64,000 nucleotides of DNA, taken from Streptomyces sp. NRRL B-24484 (GTDB taxonomy: Bacteria; Actinomycetota; Actinomycetes; Streptomycetales; Streptomycetaceae). The notes under the pieces were generated by a model that saw nothing but the letters and a program-made list of their open reading frames with translations, was not told the origin of the DNA and did no database searches. Location of the stretch: positions 25,215 through 89,214 of the forward strand of contig NZ_JOAI01000035.1 in NCBI RefSeq assembly GCF_000717715.1, given 5' to 3'. Both the position numbers and the translations under genes were made by a program. Of the stretch, positions 9,396 through 19,848 are shown piece after piece (positions within the stretch are counted from its first letter, which is position 1; each line of letters begins with the position of its first letter).

Positions 9396-10481
9396 ATGCG
9401 CACAGCCGCCGTCATCGGCACCGGACTGATCGGCACCTCCGCCGCCCTCGCGCTCACCGGCCGCGGGGTCGCCGTCTACCTGGAGGACGCCGACCCGGAC
9501 GCCGCCCGGACCGCCGCCGCGCTCGGGGCGGGTACGACCGAGCTGCCCGACGGCCCGGTCGACCTGGCGATCGTCGCGGTGCCGCCAGCGCTGGTCGGCA
9601 AGGTGCTGGCGGACTGCCAGCGCCGCGGCCTGGCCCGCTGCTACACCGACGTGGCGAGCGTGAAGGCCGGCCCGCGGGCCGAGGTGGCGGCGCTCGGCTG
9701 CGACACCGTCCACTACATCGGCGGCCATCCGATGGCGGGCCGCGAGCGGTCCGGTCCGCTGGCCGCCCGCGCCGACCTCTTCGAGGGCCGGCCGTGGGTG
9801 CTCACCCCGACCGGGGACACCGACACGGACACCCTGAACGCCGCGCTGGAACTGGTCGCGCTCTGCGGGGCCATGCCGATCGTGATGGACGCGACCGCCC
9901 ACGACCGGGCCGTCGCCCTGGTCTCGCACGCCCCCCAGCTGGTCTCCTCGATCGTGGCGGCCCGGCTGGAGCACGCCGACGAGACCGCCGTCCGGCTGTC
10001 CGGGCAGGGCGTCCGCGACGTGACCCGGATCGCCGCGTCCAACCCGGCGCTCTGGGTGGACATCCTCTCCGCGAACGCCGGGGTGGTCGCCGACATCCTG
10101 CAGGAGGTGGCCGTGGACCTCGGCGAGGCGGTGACGGCGCTGCGCGCCCTGCAGGCCGCCGACGAGGGCGAGCGGCGCGCCGGTGCGGCCGGCATCGAGG
10201 CGGTGATGCGGCGCGGCAACACCGGCCACGCCCGGATCCCCGGCAAGCACGGTGCCCCGCCGACCCGGTACGAGTCGGTCACCGTCGTCCTGGGCGACCA
10301 GCCCGGCGAGCTCGGCCGGCTCTTCGGCGAGGTCGGTGCGCTCGGCGTCAACATCGAGGACGTCACCATCGAGCACTCCGACGGCCAGCAGGTCGGCCAC
10401 GTGCACCTGGACGTCGCCCCGTCGGCCGTCCGACTGCTCACCGGCGGTCTGCGCGACCGCGGCTGGAGCGTCCGCGACTGA
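9396..10481 (+). CDS. tyrA: Prephenate dehydrogenase
   Basis: A 361-residue enzyme that oxidatively decarboxylates prephenate to 4-hydroxyphenylpyruvate for tyrosine synthesis, using NAD(P). The Rossmann motif GTGLIG lies at residues 8-13. The active-site region HYIGGHPMAGRERSG is typical of the family, with SHAPQLVSS in the helical dimerisation domain. A C-terminal ACT-like domain (VTVVLGDQPGELGRLFGEVG, from about residue 292) suggests feedback regulation by an amino acid. ATG 9396 was chosen because MRTAAVIGTG matches the usual start; an upstream in-frame ATG at 9351 would add 15 non-conserved residues. Confidence 0.93.
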   Translation: MRTAAVIGTGLIGTSAALALTGRGVAVYLEDADPDAARTAAALGAGTTELPDGPVDLAIVAVPPALVGKVLADCQRRGLARCYTDVASVKAGPRAEVAALGCDTVHYIGGHPMAGRERSGPLAARADLFEGRPWVLTPTGDTDTDTLNAALELVALCGAMPIVMDATAHDRAVALVSHAPQLVSSIVAARLEHADETAVRLSGQGVRDVTRIAASNPALWVDILSANAGVVADILQEVAVDLGEAVTALRALQAADEGERRAGAAGIEAVMRRGNTGHARIPGKHGAPPTRYESVTVVLGDQPGELGRLFGEVGALGVNIEDVTIEHSDGQQVGHVHLDVAPSAVRLLTGGLRDRGWSVRD

Positions 10482-10555
10482 GCTCCCCGCCGCTCCGGGA
10501 ACCGCCCGTCGTCCCGGCCGCGTCGGTGCACCGGACGGGCTTGGGGGGAGGGCTG

Positions 10556-11110
10556 ATGTACGGACACGAGCCGGTGGACGGACCGGTGGACGCGGCGGCG
10601 GACGCACTGGTGTGGCGTCCGGGTCCGCCGGACGGCGACCGCACCGCGGCCCTGGTCGGCGCCGTGGACGCCGGTGCCGTGCTGCTCCTGCTGCTGCTCT
10701 GGCCGGTGCTGCGGTGGTGGGGCTGCGCGATCGGCGCGGCGCTGCTCGCCGGGCAGCTGGCCGGCCTGCGGGTGCTGCGGACCCGGCGGCGACGGCTGGT
10801 GGTGGAGTGCGAGCTGCGCCCGGCGCAGGGCACCGCCCGGTTCGTGCTGCACGGCGGGGCCGAGCAGATCGTCCCGTTGGCGGCGGTCCGGCGGATCGGC
10901 CTCACGCACTGGGGCGAGCGCGGTGCGCGCGGCACCCGGTCGACGGCCGACTTCGTGCTGGAACCCGCGTCGGCACCCGTGCCCGGCACCGCCGGCGGGC
11001 TGCGGACGGCGCGCACCGTCGTGCCGGAGGACGACCTGGACCGGCTGCGGGCCTTCGCCGCCCGGCACGGGGTGCGGTACGACGAGGAGGAGCGGCTGCC
11101 GGCCGACTGA
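10556..11110 (+). CDS. Hypothetical membrane protein
   Basis: A 184-residue protein. Two adjacent hydrophobic segments (about residues 39-70, AVLLLLLLWPVLRWWGCAIGAALLAG) form a hairpin, followed by a soluble basic-acidic domain with VVECELRPAQGTARFVL and a C-terminal VVPEDDLDRLRAFAARHG. The architecture resembles small PH-domain-like actinobacterial membrane proteins, which is inference only. A strong GGGGGGAGGG site precedes ATG 10556. It sits between tyrA and cmk and may be co-transcribed with either. Confidence 0.75.
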   Translation: MYGHEPVDGPVDAAADALVWRPGPPDGDRTAALVGAVDAGAVLLLLLLWPVLRWWGCAIGAALLAGQLAGLRVLRTRRRRLVVECELRPAQGTARFVLHGGAEQIVPLAAVRRIGLTHWGERGARGTRSTADFVLEPASAPVPGTAGGLRTARTVVPEDDLDRLRAFAARHGVRYDEEERLPAD

Positions 11111-11239
11111 CCGGCGGGCCGCCGAGGGGGCCGCGCACGGCACCGGGGACCGACCGGACGGGATGCCTCCGCCGGTCCATTAACCTTGTAGATAGTCATC
11201 CCGGCCCGAGCGCGCCGGACCGAGAGAGAGGTTCGCCCC

Positions 11240-11956
11240 GTGGACACTGCCGACCGAGCGCACGCCCCGGTCGTCGTCGCCATCGACGGACCCTCCGGAT
11301 CGGGCAAGTCGACCGTCTCGCGGGCGGTCGCCGCCCGCCTCGGCCTCAGCTTCCTGGACACCGGCGCCATGTACCGCGCGATGACCTGGTGGATGCTCGC
11401 CAACGACGTCGACGTGGACGACGCCGAGGCCGTCGCGATCGCCTGCGGCAAGCCCGTGATCGTCTCCGGTACGGACGCGGCCGGCCCGACCATCACGGTC
11501 GACGGCCATGACGTCTCCGGCCCGATCCGCGGCCCCGAGGTGACCGCCAAGGTCTCCGCGGTCTCCGCCGTCCCGGCCGTCCGGGCCCGGCTGGTGGAGC
11601 TGCAGCGCGGCTGCGCCGAGGTCGCGCCGCGCGGCATAGTCGCCGAGGGCCGCGACATGGGCACCGTGGTCTTCCCGGAGGCCACCGCCAAGGTCTTCCT
11701 CACCGCCTCGGGCGCCGCCCGTGCCGCACGCCGTGCGGCCGAGCTCCGTGCCAAGGGCGTGGACGAGGCCACCATCGCCTCGATGGCCGCCGACCTGGAC
11801 CGCCGGGACGCCGCCGACTCCTCCCGGGAGACGGCGCCGCTGGCCCAGGCACCGGACGCCGTCCTGGTGGACACCAGCGAGCTCACCCTCGACCAGGTGA
11901 TCGACACGGTCGCCGCCCTGGTCGAGGAGCGGGCCCAGCAGCCGTCCGCCGTCTGA
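11240..11956 (+). CDS. cmk: Cytidylate kinase
   Basis: A 238-residue kinase that phosphorylates CMP/dCMP to the diphosphate with ATP in the cytosol. The P-loop GPSGSGKS is at residues 17-24, followed by the family-specific LSFLDTGAMYRAMTW. The GIVAEGRDMGTVVFP segment is the CMP-kinase signature, and DLDRRDAADSSRETAPLAQA is the lid. The GTG start follows GAGAGAGAGG. It is 123 bp upstream of der. From memory, many streptomycetes have an acyltransferase gene between cmk and der; no such gene fits here. Confidence 0.95.
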   Translation: MDTADRAHAPVVVAIDGPSGSGKSTVSRAVAARLGLSFLDTGAMYRAMTWWMLANDVDVDDAEAVAIACGKPVIVSGTDAAGPTITVDGHDVSGPIRGPEVTAKVSAVSAVPAVRARLVELQRGCAEVAPRGIVAEGRDMGTVVFPEATAKVFLTASGAARAARRAAELRAKGVDEATIASMAADLDRRDAADSSRETAPLAQAPDAVLVDTSELTLDQVIDTVAALVEERAQQPSAV

Positions 11957-12079
11957 CCATCCTCGGGCCGTCCGGCCCGTCCTCCGACTACGGGACACGT
12001 AGTTTCGCGCTGCCCGACCGGGCAGGTACGCACGGCACGCCCCTGGGAAGGGCCGTGCCGGGAAACGGAAACCACACAC

Positions 12080-13534
12080 ATGAGCAACGACACCGCCGCG
12101 CACCACGGTGAGCTCGGCGACGCCGAGTACGCCGAGTTCATGGCGCTGGCCGCCGAAGAGGGCTTCGACACCGACGAGGTGGACGCCGACCTCGACGCCG
12201 CCTCGCACGGCCCGCTGCCGGTGCTGGCCGTCGTCGGCCGCCCGAACGTGGGCAAGTCGACCCTGGTCAACCGCATCATCGGCCGCCGCGAGGCGGTCGT
12301 CGAGGACCGCCCCGGCGTCACCCGCGACCGCGTCACCTACGAGGCGACCTGGAACGGCCGCCGCTTCAAGCTCGTCGACACCGGCGGCTGGGAGATCGAC
12401 GTCCTCGGTATCGACGCCGCCGTCGCCGCCCAGGCCGAGTACGGCATCGAGTCCGCCGACGCGGTGCTCTTCGTCGTCGACGCCACCGTCGGCGCGACCG
12501 ACACCGACGAGGCGCTGGTCAAGCTGATCCGCCGGGCCGGCAAGCCGGTCGTGCTGTGCGCCAACAAGGTCGACGGCCCGTCCACCGAGGCCGAGGCCGC
12601 CTACCTGTGGTCGCTCGGCCTCGGCGAACCGTACCCCGTCTCCGCGCTGCACGGCCGTGGCTCCGGCGACCTGCTGGACGCCGTCATGGCCGCGCTGCCC
12701 GACGCCCCGCCGCAGCTCTTCGGCAACGGCCCCCTCGGCGGCCCCCGCCGGGTCGCGCTGATCGGCCGCCCGAACGTCGGCAAGTCCAGCCTGCTCAACA
12801 AGGTCGCCGGCGAGGAGCGGGTGGTCGTCAACGAGCTGGCCGGCACCACCCGCGACCCGGTCGACGAGATGATCGAGCTCGGCGGCAAGACCTGGAAGTT
12901 CGTCGACACCGCCGGCATCCGCCGCCGTGTCCACCTGACCGCGGGCGCCGACTTCTACGCCTCGCTGCGCACCTCCTCGGCGCTGGAGAAGGCCGAGGTC
13001 GCGGTCGTCCTGATCGACGCCAGCGAGACCCTCGCCGAGCAGGACACCCGGATCATCTCGATGGCCGTCGAGGCCGGCCGCGCCGTCGTGATCGCCTACA
13101 ACAAGTGGGACCAGCTCGACGAGGAGCGCCGCTATTACCTGGAGCGCGAGATCGAGCGGGATCTCGTCCAGGTGCAGTGGGCGCCGCGGGTCAACGTCTC
13201 GGCGAAGACCGGCCGCCACATGGAGAAGCTCGTCCCGGCGATCGAGACCGCGCTGGAGGGCTGGGAGACCCGCATCCCGACGGCCCGTCTGAACGCCTTC
13301 CTGGGCGAGCTGGTGGCGGCCCACCCGCACCCGATCCGCGGCGGCAAGCAGCCCCGCATCCTGTTCGGCACCCAGGCCGGCACCCGCCCGCCGCGGTTCG
13401 TGCTGTTCGCCTCCGGCTTCCTGGAGGCGGGCTACCGCCGCTTCGTCGAGCGCCGGCTGCGCGAGGAGTTCGGCTTCGAGGGCACGCCGATCTCGATCTC
13501 GGTGCGGGTGCGCGAGAAGCGCCGCAAGAAGTAA
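12080..13534 (+). CDS. der: Ribosome biogenesis GTPase Der (EngA)
   Basis: A 484-residue double GTPase acting in 50S subunit maturation. The first G domain has GRPNVGKST at residues 53-61 and NKVD at 162-165. The second repeats GRPNVGKSS at 229-237 with NKWD near 341. A C-terminal KH-like domain binds rRNA ([21 protein letters not shown]). The 45-residue acidic N-terminal extension is usual in actinobacteria. ATG 12080 follows GGGAAACGGAAA. Confidence 0.96.
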   Translation: MSNDTAAHHGELGDAEYAEFMALAAEEGFDTDEVDADLDAASHGPLPVLAVVGRPNVGKSTLVNRIIGRREAVVEDRPGVTRDRVTYEATWNGRRFKLVDTGGWEIDVLGIDAAVAAQAEYGIESADAVLFVVDATVGATDTDEALVKLIRRAGKPVVLCANKVDGPSTEAEAAYLWSLGLGEPYPVSALHGRGSGDLLDAVMAALPDAPPQLFGNGPLGGPRRVALIGRPNVGKSSLLNKVAGEERVVVNELAGTTRDPVDEMIELGGKTWKFVDTAGIRRRVHLTAGADFYASLRTSSALEKAEVAVVLIDASETLAEQDTRIISMAVEAGRAVVIAYNKWDQLDEERRYYLEREIERDLVQVQWAPRVNVSAKTGRHMEKLVPAIETALEGWETRIPTARLNAFLGELVAAHPHPIRGGKQPRILFGTQAGTRPPRFVLFASGFLEAGYRRFVERRLREEFGFEGTPISISVRVREKRRKK

Positions 13535-13542
13535 CGAGGAGA

Positions 13543-13592
13543 ACGACGGCCGGGGCCGGGCAGCGATCGCGCTGCCCGGCCCCGGCCGTCGT
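13543..13592. terminator. Perfect 23-bp hairpin between convergent genes
   Basis: Arms 13543-13565 and 13570-13592 are exact complements around an ATCG loop. The hairpin starts 9 bp after der and ends 15 bp before the stop of the opposing gene, so it can terminate transcription from both sides. Confidence 0.88.
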
Positions 13593-13606
13593 CCGTCCCC
13601 GGCCGC

Positions 13607-14206
13607 TCAGAGCGACTGCTCGCCGGAACGGCCCGGCGGCAGCGACAGCAGCGACCGGTGCCGCCCGCCGCCGCCCGCCGTGGTCGGCTGCTGCCCCAGG
13701 TACCCGGCGGCGACCCAGCCCTGCCCGGTGCCGCCGACCGCGTGCCCCGCGGTGTGCCCGGTGGCACCGTGCCCGGCCGAGGCGTGGCCCGCCGGGGTCG
13801 GCCCGGCCTGGTGGCCCACGGTGACGGCCTGGGTCGCCAGCCGGCCCTGCTGGTGCTCGGTGCCGTGCGCCCGGCCGCCGTGCCCGCTGCCCGCCGACCG
13901 GCTCTCCGAGAGGAACTGCGGAGTGCCGTGCGCCTGGCCCGCGTAGGTCTCGAACACCTGGTGCTGCGGGTAGGACCCGCCGAAGCCGCCGAACCCGCCC
14001 GACCCGCCGAAGCCCTTGAACCGGAGCTGCTCCTCGTCCGTCCGGTCGCCCGGCAGGGCCCGGAAGAGTCTCCGGTACTCGGAGTACAGCGCGTCGTAGA
14101 TCGGGGTCGGTGAAACGGGCAGGTCCGCGTCGTACGAGGGGCGCATGCCCGGGATGGTGCGGCCGGCGGACGGGCGGGTGGTCGGGGCGACGTCGTAGCT
14201 GTACAC
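13607..14206 (-). CDS. Hypothetical Gly/His/Ala-rich streptomycete protein
   Basis: A 199-residue protein. A conserved-looking N-terminus (MYSYDVAPTTRPSAGRTIPG) leads to PTPIYDALYSEYRRLFRALPG, the only segment that looks folded. The rest is low complexity with repeated GH and GG units (GHASAGHGATGHTAGHAV). No signal peptide, membrane segment or catalytic motif is visible. I recall similar proteins downstream of der in streptomycetes but know no function. The GTG start at 14206 is the only sensible one. Confidence 0.6.
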   Translation of the reverse strand: MYSYDVAPTTRPSAGRTIPGMRPSYDADLPVSPTPIYDALYSEYRRLFRALPGDRTDEEQLRFKGFGGSGGFGGFGGSYPQHQVFETYAGQAHGTPQFLSESRSAGSGHGGRAHGTEHQQGRLATQAVTVGHQAGPTPAGHASAGHGATGHTAGHAVGGTGQGWVAAGYLGQQPTTAGGGGRHRSLLSLPPGRSGEQSL

Positions 14207-14381
14207 GTGAGGGCCAACGAGCGAGGACGCCCGGGGATGCGGGGGTTCCGCGGCCCGGCCTATGCCATTCGGCCAGTGGCCGTCAGGCTTCCGTCAGGCC
14301 TCCGCCGGGGACCTGGCGGGGACCCGTCGGGCGCCGGTCGGGCGCCGGTCGAGGGCCCGCGCGCCGCCCGCCGGGGACCGG

Positions 14382-15278
14382 TCAGGTCCCGGCCAGCGGC
14401 AGCATCCCGGCCACCAGGACGCCCTGCCCGGACGCCCGGTCCAGGGCCATCCGCAGCAGGTCCTCGCGGGGCTGGCGGCCGATCGTCCCGACCGGCACCG
14501 CGTACATGATCACCTCGGAGCGGCGGGCGACGGCGGCCCGCCAGGCCTCGGTGACCTGCAGCGGCTGGTGGGCCTGCCACCAGGCGGCGCTGCCGCCGGT
14601 CGCCGAGGGCTGCAGGATCGCGTGCAGCTGGCCCATCGCCATCAGCACCGACCAGCCGGTCAGCGGCCGGGCGGGTGCCCGGTCCACCGACTGGACCACC
14701 TGGAACCCGTGGTCGGTGAGCAGCGAGAGGAACTCGTCCTCGCCCGAGCCGCTGCCGGGGCGGGCGATCGGCCCGGTGGGCTCCACCACGAGGGCCGCGT
14801 ACGGGGTGTCCCCGCAGAGGACCAGGCCGCAGGTGACGCCGAGCACGGCCGGCTGGGCGCCGGGATCGGCCGGTGACTGCGGGGCCCGCGGCTGCGGGGC
14901 CCGGGCGGGGGCGGGCCAGGCGCCGTCCGGCAGCCCGGGGGCGGCATGCGCGCCGTAGGGGGCGTGCGCCGGTGCGGAGGCGGGCGCGTCGACCCCGCCC
15001 TGCGCCTGCGAGATCGACCGGACGGCGCCGAGCAGCTGCTCCTCGTCCACCGGGACCACCTGGGAGGGCACGCACCGGGCGTGGGCGAAGGCCAGCACGG
15101 CGGTCTCGTCGCCGATGAACAGGACCGTGCTGGTGGGCTCGCGCAGCGAGTCGCCGGGAGCCCGGCACGAGGTGCAGTCGTAGGCGTCCGGGGCGTGGGC
15201 GCCGGCGAGCAGGCGGTCGGCCTCGTCGTCGCCGATCTCGGTTCGTACTTCGTCGCTGACTTCGAGCATGCGCGGCAA
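14382..15278 (-). CDS. Conserved hypothetical protein
   Basis: A 298-residue soluble protein. The N-terminal half contains a possible CxxC knuckle (YDCTSCRAPGD) and STVLFIGDETAVLAFAHARC. An Ala/Pro-rich linker (residues 100-145) follows, then a second alpha/beta domain (VTCGLVLCGDTPYAALVVEPTG; GWSVLMAMGQLHAILQP). TTG 15278 was chosen because GGAGGAG lies 7 bases upstream; the alternative ATG at 15269 would be 16 bases away. Similar genes occur near der in streptomycetes. Function unknown. Confidence 0.7.
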   Translation of the reverse strand: MPRMLEVSDEVRTEIGDDEADRLLAGAHAPDAYDCTSCRAPGDSLREPTSTVLFIGDETAVLAFAHARCVPSQVVPVDEEQLLGAVRSISQAQGGVDAPASAPAHAPYGAHAAPGLPDGAWPAPARAPQPRAPQSPADPGAQPAVLGVTCGLVLCGDTPYAALVVEPTGPIARPGSGSGEDEFLSLLTDHGFQVVQSVDRAPARPLTGWSVLMAMGQLHAILQPSATGGSAAWWQAHQPLQVTEAWRAAVARRSEVIMYAVPVGTIGRQPREDLLRMALDRASGQGVLVAGMLPLAGT

Positions 15279-16601
<1,323 letters not shown>

Positions 16602-16744
16602 CACCCCGAGCGGCGGTGACCACCGCGTCGCCGCCCTCCTCCGGGGGTGCCCCTGCCGCGCCCCCGCCCCCTGCCGCCGCCCGCCGGTGGCCGCCCGTAC
16701 CCCCCGGACGGACGGCCGCCGGCGGGCGGCTCACTGCTGTGGCC

Positions 16745-16850
<106 letters not shown>

Positions 16851-16854
16851 GTGC

Positions 16855-17658
16855 TCAGTCGAGGACGAGTTCGCCCTTCGCCACCTGCGTGCCCAGCCGG
16901 ACGGCGAGCTTCAGACCGGCGTCCGGGTACAGGCGCAGCAGCGCCTCCTCGGCGTCCGACGCGTCCTCGGCCTTGCCCACCTCCCGCTCGAAGGCCTTGA
17001 GGTAGTCCCGGGTGAAGGTGATCGCGCTCGCGTCCGGGGTGGCCGCGGCCATCCGGTGCCCCGCCACCACCATCATCGGATCGAGCGCCTCCATCGCGTC
17101 CAACAGGTCGATCCAGGCCTCCCGTTGGCCGGGATCGGGGGTGTCCGCCGTCCAGGCGTGCAGTCCCTGGTAGAGCGCGACCCCGCCGAGCAGCACCCGG
17201 CTGCGGTGCTCCCACAGGAAGTGCCGGTCGGGCAGCTTCGGTTCGAAGCCGCGCACCTCGAAGCGGTACCCCTCGAACTCGATCACGTCGCCGTCCAGCG
17301 GCCGCAGCCGCGGCGGCCGGGTCGGCAGCTCGCTCCCGAGGTGCGCCCAGGTCGACAGCTTCGTCGGGTACGTCTGCGCGATGTGCTCGATCACCAGCGG
17401 ATGCGCCAGGAAGGTCGCCTCCGGGAAGGCGTTCTGCACCTCTTCGGTGCCGAAGTAGAAGTCCGGGTCGCCGTGGCTGACCAGCACCGTGGTGAGCGGG
17501 CGTTCCATCGCCCGGATCAGCTGCGCCAGCTTCCGCCCGTCCGAACGGGTGAACCCGGTGTCCACCAGCATCGTCCCGTGCGGGCCGGCGATCACCACGG
17601 CCGTCTTGTGCATGGACGACTCGGGAAGGTCGACGACGGCGAAGTCCAGCCTGCTCAT
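16855..17658 (-). CDS. MBL-fold metallo-hydrolase-like protein
   Basis: A 267-residue protein with a metallo-beta-lactamase-like opening: FAVVDLPESSMHKTAVVIAG, then GTMLVDTGFT. The metal motif is altered: where HxHxDH is expected there is VSHGDPDFYFG (residues 78-88), keeping His80 and Asp84 but lacking the second His. Later GGVALYQGLHAW and VVAGHRMA could supply other ligands. Enzymatic activity is therefore uncertain. AAGGAG lies 5 bases before ATG 17658. It is divergent from alkB. Confidence 0.78.
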   Translation of the reverse strand: MSRLDFAVVDLPESSMHKTAVVIAGPHGTMLVDTGFTRSDGRKLAQLIRAMERPLTTVLVSHGDPDFYFGTEEVQNAFPEATFLAHPLVIEHIAQTYPTKLSTWAHLGSELPTRPPRLRPLDGDVIEFEGYRFEVRGFEPKLPDRHFLWEHRSRVLLGGVALYQGLHAWTADTPDPGQREAWIDLLDAMEALDPMMVVAGHRMAAATPDASAITFTRDYLKAFEREVGKAEDASDAEEALLRLYPDAGLKLAVRLGTQVAKGELVLD

Positions 17659-17900
17659 GCCGGCTCCTTCGGGGGCGCGGAGCGGCGCAGGCGGTGCGCC
17701 GCGGCGGGGCGGGGCGGGGTCGGCTCCCCGACCAGCGTGGGGCGCCGGCCGGTGCACCGCATGTCGGTCCCTGCCTGCGTCCGCCGTGCGAAGCGCCGCA
17801 CGCACGGCCGGCGGTGCCACCGATCGTGCCCGTACCGCCCGTCCGCATGTGTGTCGAAGTCCCGCGCCGGGCGGGTCCGGGCAGCTGCGAGGATGGCGGT

Positions 17901-18578
17901 ATGACCGGCGAACCCCTTCCGTTCCCGCGGGAGCCCGCCGAGCCGGCCCCCGGTGCCGTCCACCTCCCCGACTGGCTGGACGCCGCCGAGCAGCGCGCGC
18001 TCGTCGAGGCCTGCCGCGCGTGGTCCCGGCCGCCGGCCGGGATGCGGACCGTCCGGATGCCCACCGGCGGCCAGATGTCCGTGCGCACCGTCTGCCTGGG
18101 CTGGCACTGGTACCCGTACGGCTACGCGCGGACGGTCGTCGACGGCGACGGCGCCCCGGTCAAGTCCTTCCCGCCCGAGCTCGGCGCGCTCGCCCGCGGT
18201 GCCCTCGCCGCCGCCTACGGGCCGGGCGGCCTTGCCCGCGTGCCCGGCGCCGCCGGGTACGAGCCCGACATCGCCGTCGTCAACCACTACCCGCACGGCG
18301 CGAAGATGGGGCTGCACAAGGACAAGGAGGAGCGGATCGACGCTCCCGTGGTCTCCCTCTCGCTCGGCGACACCTGCGTCTTCCGGCTCGGCAACGCCGA
18401 GACCCGCACCCGCCCCTGGACCGACCTGGAGCTGCGCAGCGGCGACCTCTTCGTCTTCGGCGGCCCGGCCCGGTTCGCGTACCACGGCGTGGTGAGGACG
18501 CTGCCCGGCACCGCCGACCCGGCGCTCGGCCTGGTCGGGCGCCTGAACATCACCGTCCGGCAGTCCGGACTCGTCTGA
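17901..18578 (+). CDS. alkB: AlkB-type 2-oxoglutarate/Fe(II)-dependent DNA dealkylase
   Basis: A 225-residue oxygenase that removes alkyl groups (1-methyladenine, 3-methylcytosine) from DNA or RNA by oxidation. The iron ligands are visible as H139-x-D141 in MGLHKDKEE and H195 in RFAYHGVVR. The 2-oxoglutarate-binding arginines are R214 and R220 in GRLNITVR. The nucleotide-recognition lid (GWHWYPYGYARTVVD) lies near residues 68-82. ATG 17901 is preceded by GAGG. Family-typical length. Confidence 0.93.
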   Translation: MTGEPLPFPREPAEPAPGAVHLPDWLDAAEQRALVEACRAWSRPPAGMRTVRMPTGGQMSVRTVCLGWHWYPYGYARTVVDGDGAPVKSFPPELGALARGALAAAYGPGGLARVPGAAGYEPDIAVVNHYPHGAKMGLHKDKEERIDAPVVSLSLGDTCVFRLGNAETRTRPWTDLELRSGDLFVFGGPARFAYHGVVRTLPGTADPALGLVGRLNITVRQSGLV

Positions 18579-18801
18579 GGCCGCCGCTGCCGGGCCGTTC
18601 CGGGCCCTTGCGCCGAATCCGGTGGCCGGTTCCGGCGGTCGGTTCCGGCGGTCGTTCCGGGCCGGAACCGACCGCGGATTCCGATCCGGACGGCGGGAAT
18701 TCCCCGATCCGGAGGAGACTTCTCGGTAGACGTAGAACGCCGGGCGGCGCCGCACCGGAGATCCCGGGCAGGCGCCCGGCGGCCTGGAGAGGACACAGGA
18801 C

Positions 18802-19665
18802 ATGGGCACGCCCGTCGACCAGCTCGTCGACCTGCTCGATCTGGAACAGATCGAACTCAACATCTTCCGGGGACGCAGCCCGGAGGAGGCCCTGCAGCGG
18901 ACCTTCGGCGGCCAGGTCGCCGGCCAGGCCCTGGTGGCCGCCGGCCGCACGGTCGACGGGGACCGGCCGGTCCACTCGCTGCACGCGTACTTCCTGCGTC
19001 CCGGCGTCCCCGGCGTGCCGATCGTCTACCAGGTCGACCGGATCCGCGACGGACGGTCCTTCACCACCCGCCGCGTGCTCGGCATCCAGCAGGGCCGGTC
19101 GATCTTCGCGCTGACCGCCGACTTCCACCGCCCCGAGCAGGGCGGCATCGAGCACCAGGACGCCATGCCGCAGGTCCCGGGCCCCGAGGAACTGCCCAGC
19201 GCCCTGGACGAGGTCGGCTCCAAGCTCGGCGAGATGCCGCCGTTCATCAGCCGTCGCCAGCCCTTCGACATCCGCTACGTCGACCGGCTCCGCTGGAACA
19301 AGGAGGACCTGGCCGGCGTGCAGCCGCGCAGCGGCGTCTGGCTGCGGACCAACGGCGAACTGCCCGACGACCCGCTGATCCACGTCTGCGCGCTCACCTA
19401 CGCCAGCGACATGACGCTGCTCGACGCGGTCCGCGTCCCCGTCGAACCCCTGTGGGGCGAGCGGAACTTCGACATGGCCTCGCTCGACCACGCGATGTGG
19501 TTCCACCGGCCGTTCCGCGCCGACGACTGGCTGCTCTACCAGCAGGAGTCGCCGATCGCGCACGGCGCCCGGGGGCTCGCCCGCGGCGAGATCTACGACC
19601 GCAGCGGACGGCTCGTCGTCTCCGTCGTCCAGGAGGGACTCTTCCGGCCCCTCACCGCGCGCTGA
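18802..19665 (+). CDS. tesB: Acyl-CoA thioesterase II
   Basis: A 287-residue double hot-dog thioesterase that hydrolyses acyl-CoA to fatty acid and CoA. Typical motifs are FGGQVAGQALVAAGRTV and HSLHAYFLRPG in the first hot-dog, GRSFTTRRVLGIQQG in the linking sheet, and ASLDHAMWFHRPFRADDWLLY in the second, where the catalytic Asp lies in LDHAMWFHR. A GAGAGGACACAGG site precedes ATG 18802. It is 223 bp downstream of alkB, probably a separate transcript. Confidence 0.93.
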   Translation: MGTPVDQLVDLLDLEQIELNIFRGRSPEEALQRTFGGQVAGQALVAAGRTVDGDRPVHSLHAYFLRPGVPGVPIVYQVDRIRDGRSFTTRRVLGIQQGRSIFALTADFHRPEQGGIEHQDAMPQVPGPEELPSALDEVGSKLGEMPPFISRRQPFDIRYVDRLRWNKEDLAGVQPRSGVWLRTNGELPDDPLIHVCALTYASDMTLLDAVRVPVEPLWGERNFDMASLDHAMWFHRPFRADDWLLYQQESPIAHGARGLARGEIYDRSGRLVVSVVQEGLFRPLTAR

Positions 19666-19848
19666 TTCGGCGGGCCGAGCGCGGGCATCCGGTGAGGTGT
19701 CAGCCCGTCCGCTCCGGCCGCCGCCCACTCACCCGCCCGCCCCGTCCCGTCCCCGTCAGCCCCGCTCGTCCGTTCGTCCCGCCCGTTCCGCTCGTCCCGT
19801 GACCGTTCGTCGGATGACCGCCCGGGCACCGCTCAGGAAGGACCGCCG

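Noticed and set aside
6795..10607. Minus-strand frame of 1270 residues covering the tyrA region
   Set aside because: Only the part from 8930 down is coding (MuiA-like). The rest is a GC-bias shadow of tyrA, which has clear family motifs on the opposite strand.
11180..13330. Minus-strand frame of 716 residues opposite cmk and der
   Set aside because: Antisense to two conserved housekeeping genes; low-complexity composition and no ribosome site.
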